From: Burkholderia lata
Lineage (GTDB): Bacteria > Pseudomonadota > Gammaproteobacteria > Burkholderiales > Burkholderiaceae
Direction: 5' to 3'
NCBI RefSeq assembly: GCF_000012945.1
Contig: NC_007511.1
Coordinates: forward strand, 248,001-312,000
DNA: 64,000 nt
Numbering within the stretch: the first letter of the stretch is position 1; every line of letters starts with the position of its first letter. The notes below the pieces were generated by a model. The model did not search any database, was not told the DNA's origin, and was given only the letters and a program-made list of their open reading frames with translations. Made by a program: the position numbers and the translations under genes. Positions 58,851 through 64,000 of the stretch are shown in pieces.

Positions 58851-59915
58851 ATGACCGAAGCCACCCAAGCCCAGCCTGCCGTTCCGCGCCTCACGAGCCT
58901 GTCGCATGGCGGCGGCTGCGGCTGCAAGATTGCGCCGGGCGTGCTGTCCGAGCTGCTGAAGCGCGCGACGCCGCCCGCGCTGTTCCCGGATCTGCTGGTC
59001 GGGACCGAGACGTCCGACGACGCGGCCGTCTACCGCCTCAACGACGAGCAGGCGATCGTCGCGACCACCGACTTCTTCATGCCGATCGTCGACGATCCGT
59101 TCGACTTCGGCCGCATCGCCGCGACCAACGCGCTGTCCGACGTCTATGCGATGGGCGGCAAGCCGATCCTCGCGCTCGCGCTGGTCGGCATGCCGATCAA
59201 CGTGCTGCCGCACGAAACGATCGCGGCCGTGCTGCGCGGTGGTGAATCGGTCTGTGCGGACGCCGGCATCCCGGTTGCGGGCGGCCATTCGATCGATTCG
59301 GTCGAGCCGATCTACGGGCTCGCGGCAATCGGTGTCGTGCATCCGTCGCGCGTGAAGCGCAATGCGGCCGCGCGTGCGGGCGACGTGCTCGTGCTCGGCA
59401 AGCCGCTCGGCGTCGGCGTGCTGTCCGCCGCGCTGAAAAAGAACCAGCTCGATGCCGATGGCTATGCGCAGATGGTCGCGACAACCACCAAGCTGAACCG
59501 GCCGGGCGCCGAACTCGCCGCGCTGCCGGGCGTGCATGCGCTGACCGACGTGACGGGCTTCGGCCTGCTCGGCCATACGCTGGAACTGGCGCGCGGCGCG
59601 CACCTCACCGCGCGCGTGCACTATGGATCGCTGCCGTGGCTTGCGGGCGTCGAGGCGTTCGTCGCCGACGGCGTGTTCACCGGCGCGTCGGGCCGCAACT
59701 GGGCCGCGTACGGCGCGGACGTGCAGCTGGCCGACACGCTGCCGCCCGTCGCACAGGCGCTGCTGACCGATCCGCAGACGTCGGGCGGCCTGCTGGTCGC
59801 GTGCGCGCCGGAGGCCGTCGATGACGTGCTCGCGTGCTTCCGTGCCGACGGCTTCGATCGCGCGGGCGTGATCGGCGAGATGGTGGACGGGCCGGCGCGC
59901 GTCGATGTCGCGTGA
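58851..59915 (+). CDS. selD: Selenide, water dikinase (selenophosphate synthetase)
   Basis: This 354-residue enzyme makes selenophosphate from selenide and ATP for selenocysteine or selenouridine synthesis. The catalytic loop is LTSLSHGGGCGCKIAPGVLSELL, with Cys at the position that is Cys or Sec in the family. DDAAVYRLNDEQAIVATTDFFMPIVDDPFDFGRIAATNALSDVYAMGGKPILALALVGMP contains the metal-binding Asp residues. GGHSIDSVEPIYGLAAIG and DPQTSGGLLVAC follow. The second of two nearby ATGs is chosen (the other is three codons upstream); neither has a strong ribosome site. No selA, selB or selU is adjacent. Confidence 0.94.
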   Translation: MTEATQAQPAVPRLTSLSHGGGCGCKIAPGVLSELLKRATPPALFPDLLVGTETSDDAAVYRLNDEQAIVATTDFFMPIVDDPFDFGRIAATNALSDVYAMGGKPILALALVGMPINVLPHETIAAVLRGGESVCADAGIPVAGGHSIDSVEPIYGLAAIGVVHPSRVKRNAAARAGDVLVLGKPLGVGVLSAALKKNQLDADGYAQMVATTTKLNRPGAELAALPGVHALTDVTGFGLLGHTLELARGAHLTARVHYGSLPWLAGVEAFVADGVFTGASGRNWAAYGADVQLADTLPPVAQALLTDPQTSGGLLVACAPEAVDDVLACFRADGFDRAGVIGEMVDGPARVDVA

Positions 59916-59987
59916 CGCCGAAGCGCCACGCCGGATAATTTCGCGGTCGCTGGCATCGATGCCTCCCATCGAAGGCATCGACGACCG

Positions 59988-60578
59988 ATGAACGACTTCC
60001 TGTTCGGGCTGATGATCGCGCTGTCGGTCGGGCCCGTTGCGCTGATGATCGCGAACTACGGGATGCGCGCAGGGACCGCGAGCGGCGTACGCGCGGCGGT
60101 GGGTGTCGCGACGGCCGACGGCTGCTATGCGGTCGTCGCGTTCACGCTCGGCGCGATGCTGGCGAGCACGCTCGCCGCGCATCTGTCGCTGTTTCGCCTG
60201 GTCGGTGCGCTCGTGCTGCTCGCGATGGGTGCGCGGATGCTGTGGCAGGCGCTGCGGGATCGTCGCCGCACGTTCGATGGCGATGCGCGGCCGCCGGGCA
60301 GTCGCCCGTTTTCATCGATGTTCTTCGTCACGCTGGCGAATCCGCTCACGATCCTGTTGTTCTACGGTTATGCAACGGCTGCCGCCGGTGCGCATCGGCA
60401 CTGGCTGCTCGGTGCCGCGTGCGTGTTTGCCGGCAGCCTCGCGGGGCAGCTCGTGTTCGCATTCGGCGGCAGCGTGATCGGCCGGATCGTGAAGTCGCCG
60501 GGGCTGCTCGCGGCGAGCCATGTGGTTGCGGCGCTGGTCGTGCTGGGTTACGGGGTGGCGGGGCTGGCGCGGTTGTAG
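59988..60578 (+). CDS. LysE/RhtB-family amino-acid exporter
   Basis: This 196-residue, six-helix inner-membrane protein starts MNDFLFGLMIALSVGPVALMIANYGMRAGTASGVRAAVGVATADGCYAVVAFTLG, with the LysE signature of a glycine-proline kink (SVGPVALMI) and GxxxAxGVAxAD. Later it has RPFSSMFFVTLANPLTILLFYGYATAA, again typical of LysE. It lies 72 bases after selD on the same strand and may share its transcript. The exported compound is unknown. Confidence 0.85.
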   Translation: MNDFLFGLMIALSVGPVALMIANYGMRAGTASGVRAAVGVATADGCYAVVAFTLGAMLASTLAAHLSLFRLVGALVLLAMGARMLWQALRDRRRTFDGDARPPGSRPFSSMFFVTLANPLTILLFYGYATAAAGAHRHWLLGAACVFAGSLAGQLVFAFGGSVIGRIVKSPGLLAASHVVAALVVLGYGVAGLARL

Positions 60579-60825
60579 CGGGTCGCCGGGTGACGTGGAT
60601 GCCGGTGCGATCGGCGTGTCGACGTCGATCAACCGGATAGTATTCCTGACGGTATGGGTTCGCGCGCAGGGCATGTCGGCCGCGATTTCCGTGCATACCG
60701 CACCCACACCGACGCACCGGCGTCGTTTCGTAGTCGGGTTCCGCATCGGGCACGCGCGTTCTATACTCCGACGCGCAGTCTACGAGAGCCGTTCTCACCC
60801 AACATCATCGAAACAAGGAACGCCG

Positions 60826-61905
60826 ATGCTGACTCGCTCCATTCTTTCCGCCGCTGCATTCTCGCTCGCCGCCTGTGCGACCGCGCCGTCGATCGCGCAG
60901 GACAACCAGGGCAACAACGCGGGCAACAATGCATTCGCCGAGACCGGTGCACAGGGCCGCCCGGTCAAGGTCATGATCATCACGATGTTCGGTCCGGAGG
61001 GCCAGGCCTGGCTCGACCGGATCGGCCCGTGGCGCGACATCGCCGTGCCCGGCCTGTCACCCGACTACCCGAACGTCCATTGCAACAAGCAGGACGTGTG
61101 CGTGGTCACGACCGGCATGGGCTACGCGAACGCGTCGGCGACGATCATGGCGCTCACGTTCTCGCAGCGCTTCGATCTGCGCCGTACGTACTTCCTGATC
61201 TCCGGCATCGCGGGCGTCGACCCTGCGCAAGGCACGGTCGGTTCGGCCGCGTGGTCGAAATACCTCGTCGATTTCAGCCTGCAGTGGGAGCTCGATGCAC
61301 GCGAGATTCCGGCCGGCTGGAATACCGGCTTCCTCGGCATCAACACGAAGAGCCCGAACGACAAGCCGCCGCTCGACTATCGCACCGAAGTGTTCCAGCT
61401 CAACCCGCAGCTGACCGACGCCGCAGTCGCGTTGTCGCGCAACGTCGTGCTTGCCGACAGCGCGCAGGCGCAGGCCGCCCGAGCGAAGTTCAACTACGCG
61501 CCGGCCAACCGGCCGCCGACGGTGATCCAGTGCGATACGTCATCGGGCAACACGTGGTTCTCGGGCACGCTGATCGGCGAGCGCGCGCGCCAGTGGACGA
61601 AGATCCTGACCGACGGCAAGGGCACGTACTGCATGACCGCGCAGGAAGACAACGCGACGTATGAAGCGCTCAAGCGCGCGGCGAGCGTGAAGCGGGTCGA
61701 CCTGTCGCGCGTCGCGGTGCTGCGCACGGGGTCGGATTTCGATAGGCCGTATGCGGGGCAGACGAGTGCGGACAACCTGCTGAACTACGCGGACCAGGGC
61801 GGCTTCGCCCCGGCGACCGAAAACCTGTATCGCGCGGGCAATCCGCTCGTGCAGGACATCGTGACGCACTGGGGCGAATGGCGCGACGGGGTGCCGCGCC
61901 GGTAA
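60826..61905 (+). CDS. Purine nucleoside permease (NUP) family exported protein
   Basis: This 359-residue protein has a signal peptide ending in LAACATAPSIAQ-D; the LAAC could also be a lipobox, giving a lipoprotein. The mature part has RPVKVMIITMFGPEGQAWLDRIGPWRDIAVPGLSPDYPNVHCN, VCVVTTGMGYANASATIMALTFSQRFDLRRTYFLISGIAGVDPAQGTVGSAAWSKYLVDF, and a TYCMTAQEDNATYEAL tail. These match fungal and bacterial NUP proteins, whose fold resembles nucleoside phosphorylases. The start follows AAGGAA. Being exported but without membrane helices, it is more likely a periplasmic nucleoside-handling enzyme than a permease. Confidence 0.85.
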   Translation: MLTRSILSAAAFSLAACATAPSIAQDNQGNNAGNNAFAETGAQGRPVKVMIITMFGPEGQAWLDRIGPWRDIAVPGLSPDYPNVHCNKQDVCVVTTGMGYANASATIMALTFSQRFDLRRTYFLISGIAGVDPAQGTVGSAAWSKYLVDFSLQWELDAREIPAGWNTGFLGINTKSPNDKPPLDYRTEVFQLNPQLTDAAVALSRNVVLADSAQAQAARAKFNYAPANRPPTVIQCDTSSGNTWFSGTLIGERARQWTKILTDGKGTYCMTAQEDNATYEALKRAASVKRVDLSRVAVLRTGSDFDRPYAGQTSADNLLNYADQGGFAPATENLYRAGNPLVQDIVTHWGEWRDGVPRR

Positions 61906-61954
61906 ATTGACGTAGCGACGCGTGGAAGCAGCTTGATCGTCCGCGTGTCGCAGA

Positions 61955-61983
61955 GCTCCGGGTGACGCTGTGTCGCCCGGAGC
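61955..61983. terminator. Hairpin between convergent genes
   Basis: GCTCCGGG and CCCGGAGC flank 13 bases with further partial pairing. It lies between the NUP gene and the convergent secreted-protein gene. No T-run is seen. Confidence 0.45.
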
Positions 61984-61999
61984 GACCGGACGTAGGGAG

Positions 62000-62755
62000 T
62001 CACTGCGTGGGCCGGGCGATCTTGAGTTCGATCCGCGTGTATTCAGGCCCCAATAGCTGCATGTTTGCAGTTTGACCGTGCTCATCCGTCATTCCGATGT
62101 ACTGCTTTGCACTGGTGCTGATCCGATAGCAGATGTGTGCAAGCGGCTTCTTGTCCCCATCCCGCAAAAACAACGATTGGTTGCGCGTGCGAGCGGTCCA
62201 GCGCTCGGACGTCACGAAACGTGCCGGCGCGGGTTCCCTGTCGTCGTCGCACGTAAAACGGTACGAACCGGGCCGGGGGCCGGGTGTCTCGGGTGTCAGT
62301 GCAAAACTGGCGACGCCAGGTGTACCGGCCGAGTTGCAGAGACTCTGGCACCCCTCGGGCGGGCACTTGGGAACGAACTGAACCCAAAGCTGCTTCGCGT
62401 CGTCGGGATCGAGCTTGCCGTTCCGGCGCGACACGATTCGCTCGCCGACATGGACGTCATCGGGCACCATGCCGAGCTGCACGAGGAATGATTTCATCTG
62501 TGCGCCGCGTTGTTGAGCGAGTTGAACCGGTTGTTTTTCCCAATCGTAGGCTGTCGCTTCAATCGATGCAGCGGTGCCCTCGCGCGTCCACTCCTTGGCG
62601 GTCAGGTAGTGTCTGACGACGGAGAGTCTGTCGCTGTTGTTGATTTCGACCGTATTCATCGGCAACTGCATGCTGTTGGTCAACATGATCTTGCATGCAT
62701 CGGCCTGCATCGGGAATGACAGGACGGCAGTCAGTGTGGCAATGGCATGTCGCAT
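62000..62755 (-). CDS. Secreted hypothetical protein with OmpA-like stretch
   Basis: This protein of 251 residues starts MRHAIATLTAVLSFPMQADACKIML with a plausible signal peptide. The region IEATAYDWEKQPVQLAQQRGAQMKSFLVQLGMVPDDVHVGERI resembles the A-QQR-A--V---L---G-----V helix-strand of OmpA-like domains. A Cys-rich segment follows (VPKCPPEGCQSLCNSAG), and the end is GMTDEHGQTANMQLLGPEYTRIELKI. I do not recognise a family. It lies 13 bases after the metallopeptidase gene on the same strand and is probably its partner. Base composition is less GC-rich than the core genes, so recent acquisition is possible. A role as immunity or accessory protein is a guess from position. Confidence 0.6.
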   Translation of the reverse strand: MRHAIATLTAVLSFPMQADACKIMLTNSMQLPMNTVEINNSDRLSVVRHYLTAKEWTREGTAASIEATAYDWEKQPVQLAQQRGAQMKSFLVQLGMVPDDVHVGERIVSRRNGKLDPDDAKQLWVQFVPKCPPEGCQSLCNSAGTPGVASFALTPETPGPRPGSYRFTCDDDREPAPARFVTSERWTARTRNQSLFLRDGDKKPLAHICYRISTSAKQYIGMTDEHGQTANMQLLGPEYTRIELKIARPTQ

Positions 62756-62768
62756 GAGTCGCTCCGAT

Positions 62769-63404
62769 CTAACGTGCCAGAATGAACCAGGCGATGTTGT
62801 CCGCGTTGCTGATCGCCTTGTCCGGAAAACGCTTTGCGAACTGGGCGCAAGCCGAGCGCCCGTATGCTCCCGCATGATCGGCGGCACCGAATGTGTCTGC
62901 AAAATGAGCGCATTCGTGAACGATCGTCAGTTGCTGCGAAGAGAGATTGCCGGCCGATCGCCGGGGCAGCGAGCAAAAGGGGAGGTTGATGGCGATGGTA
63001 TGGGTTGACGTGTCCGGACGACAGACATGTGCGACTTCAGCGTCGAGATGTTGCGTGTTCGGCAGACATCCTGTCGCGCGATCGGCCTCGGAGTCGATTC
63101 GGACGAAGTTTCTCGGGCCGAGATTCGACATCACGCTGGCAAGGGCGCCGAGTCCAAATATCAGCCGCCGTATCGTATCGAAATGTGCCGAGCCGAACCA
63201 CTCGATAACCCGCGCTTCGGTGGCTGGACTCCAGCGAACCACATCCCTTCGGCGCTGTTCGACAATCGCCACTGCCTCGTCTCGCAATTCGAGTATTTCT
63301 TTCCTGAACGCCGAATCCGTCATGTTCGGACATATTTGCGGTCCGTCGAGCGATAAGTAGCGCTCTTTCGATGCTGTCACGGGCACTCTCCATAGGGTCA
63401 TCAT
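62769..63404 (-). CDS. HExxH zinc metallopeptidase domain protein (aspzincin/M35-like)
   Basis: This protein of 211 residues has a C-terminal catalytic region LTIVHECAHFADTFGAADHAGAYGRSACAQFAKRFPDKAISNADNIAWFILAR. It combines HExxH with a downstream Asp and YG, followed by NADNxxxF, which is the pattern of aspzincin/lysine-specific endopeptidase-like domains. The N-terminal half (FRKEILELRDEAVAIVEQRRRDVVRWSPATEARVIEWFGSAHFDTIRRLIFGLGAL) is helical. No signal peptide is visible. Such domains occur in secreted bacterial effectors, including type VI cargo. The start is uncertain: another frame beginning at 63417 gives MSTPDDDPMESARDSIERALLIARRTANM, which also looks coding, so a frameshift near 63330 is possible. 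Confidence 0.65.
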   Translation of the reverse strand: MMTLWRVPVTASKERYLSLDGPQICPNMTDSAFRKEILELRDEAVAIVEQRRRDVVRWSPATEARVIEWFGSAHFDTIRRLIFGLGALASVMSNLGPRNFVRIDSEADRATGCLPNTQHLDAEVAHVCRPDTSTHTIAINLPFCSLPRRSAGNLSSQQLTIVHECAHFADTFGAADHAGAYGRSACAQFAKRFPDKAISNADNIAWFILAR

Positions 63405-64000
63405 CGGGAGTACTCATGCTAGATACCGAAAGGCGACCAGCGATCCGCAAAATTGCAAGCGACGGGGCGAGCGAGTGTTGGGAAGTGTGAATGGACGGCT
63501 CGCAAGAGCACTGTTTCCTGCGGAAACGAGATGTTCGTTCGCTGGCTCGACTCCGGATATCAGCAGGGTCAGCGCCGCCTGAACACGCAAAGTGCGTTCG
63601 TTAAGCCCCGAAGGACTGCAGCGAATGTGACTTGGCCGGCGGATCCGCCGTTGTCAATCGTGGTTCCGGACCCGGGGCCGATTCGGCCGTCGAATTTCCG
63701 ACGAGTAACGTCAGTGATTGTGTCGCGGCGAAGGGCATCGCGGCCACTGCACAGAGTTTCGATGCGGTCGTGGTGTGCGCGTCGTGCACTCGAAGCAGAT
63801 ATGCACTGTCTGCCTGCCGTGCCGCTAATGACCGCATCGGCCTCGGCGGCACATCAAGGCAGACATCAATGCGCGTGCGGGGCCGAACGGAACGGCGTCC
63901 ACACCGGCGTGGTGTCGTCCCAGTGATCGAGCGGCGAAGGGAGTTGATCGTTCATCATGTGCTCCTGCAACTAACTATCTAGCTGACTGACTCGGCGAGT
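63405..64000. other. Mostly non-coding right end
   Basis: No long convincing gene is seen in the last 600 bases. Frames on both strands have unnatural composition and lack ribosome sites. The only candidate is the small minus-strand frame at 63866-63958. The DNA is less GC-rich than the average of the window. Confidence 0.4.
63866..63958 (-). CDS. Possible small protein, 30 residues
   Basis: The frame MMNDQLPSPLDHWDDTTPVWTPFRSAPHAH begins seven bases or fewer after a good AGGAG ribosome site (GCAGGAGCAC). It is rich in Trp, Pro and His. It is too short to recognise. It lies upstream of the metallopeptidase in the same direction, with about 460 bases between them. It could be a leader peptide, a small antimicrobial-like peptide or chance. 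Confidence 0.3.
   Translation of the reverse strand: MMNDQLPSPLDHWDDTTPVWTPFRSAPHAH

Noticed and set aside
57576..60182. 868-codon minus-strand open frame
   Set aside because: It runs through the porin, DMT carrier and selD genes in the wrong frame or strand, with Arg-rich shadow composition.
63453..63926. 157-codon plus-strand frame at the right end
   Set aside because: Residue composition is erratic (many Arg, Cys, Trp), no ribosome site and no domain seen.
1..64000. CRISPR arrays, tRNA or rRNA genes, insertion sequences, integrases
   Set aside because: No regularly spaced repeats, no cloverleaf-like or rRNA-like sequence, and no transposase or integrase motifs were noticed on reading; tRNAscan and IS searches were not possible.

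Overview
The window is high-GC DNA typical of Burkholderia, most likely the B. cepacia complex. The evidence is protein flavour only: many LysR/TetR/IclR regulators beside small catabolic operons, Gram-negative porins that begin with a signal peptide and SSVTLYG, a beta-ketoadipate thiolase, and gabDT with a MocR-type gabR. No rRNA, tRNA, integrase, transposase or CRISPR array was seen. The species call is inference.

Layout. 1-3.4 kb: the end of a membrane-protein pair, an unknown protein, and a purine (AzgA-type) permease with a long leader. 3.4-19 kb: redox and electrophile-handling genes, each next to its regulator. These are TetR/O-methyltransferase, DUF3455, aldo/keto reductase, Old Yellow Enzyme, dkgB/LysR, zwf, TetR/SDR, azoR/HxlR, and acuR-acuI with a peroxidase-like gene. 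19-24.7 kb: an M20 amidohydrolase with an MHS-type transporter, then LysR, an orphan amino-acid binding protein and an aspartoacylase-like peptidase. 24.7-30 kb: a gamma-resorcylate-type decarboxylase cassette (LysR, decarboxylase, AAHS permease, porin). It is bracketed by two diverged direct repeats of about 230 bp, each ending in a strong terminator. 30-35.5 kb: a DUF1016 nuclease, pcaR-like/pcaF, DUF523, and a GNAT/methyltransferase pair. 35.8-39.3 kb: two tandem Aer-type chemoreceptors. 39.4-48.2 kb: a complete terZABCDE stress cluster preceded by a four-gene enzyme module (PRTase-TRSP, HAD, StiP-PELOTA, HpcH/HpaI-like lyase). 48.6-53.1 kb: gabD, gabT and divergent gabR. 53.2-57.9 kb: an N-formylglutamate amidohydrolase/IclR/DcuC-like operon facing a porin, with two near-identical 17-bp palindromes between them. 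57.9-61.9 kb: DMT transporter, selD, LysE-type exporter and a purine nucleoside permease family protein. 62-64 kb: a less typical pair, a secreted Cys-containing protein and an HExxH (aspzincin-like) metallopeptidase.

How the genes work together. Most of the window consists of independent regulator-plus-operon units whose operators are visible as palindromes. Examples are the TetR/SDR pair at 11.5-13.1 kb, AcuR/AcuI, the HxlR site at azoR, PcaR-type sites before pcaF, a GabR-region palindrome, and the IclR-type twin sites at 56.5 and 56.7 kb. The two most unusual features are the repeated terminator-ended element at 24.65-24.89 and 29.73-29.96 kb, and the ter cluster with its enzyme module. 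Copy 2 of the repeat carries the relic tail of an aspartoacylase-like gene. All functional calls come from reading translated proteins; no database search was run.
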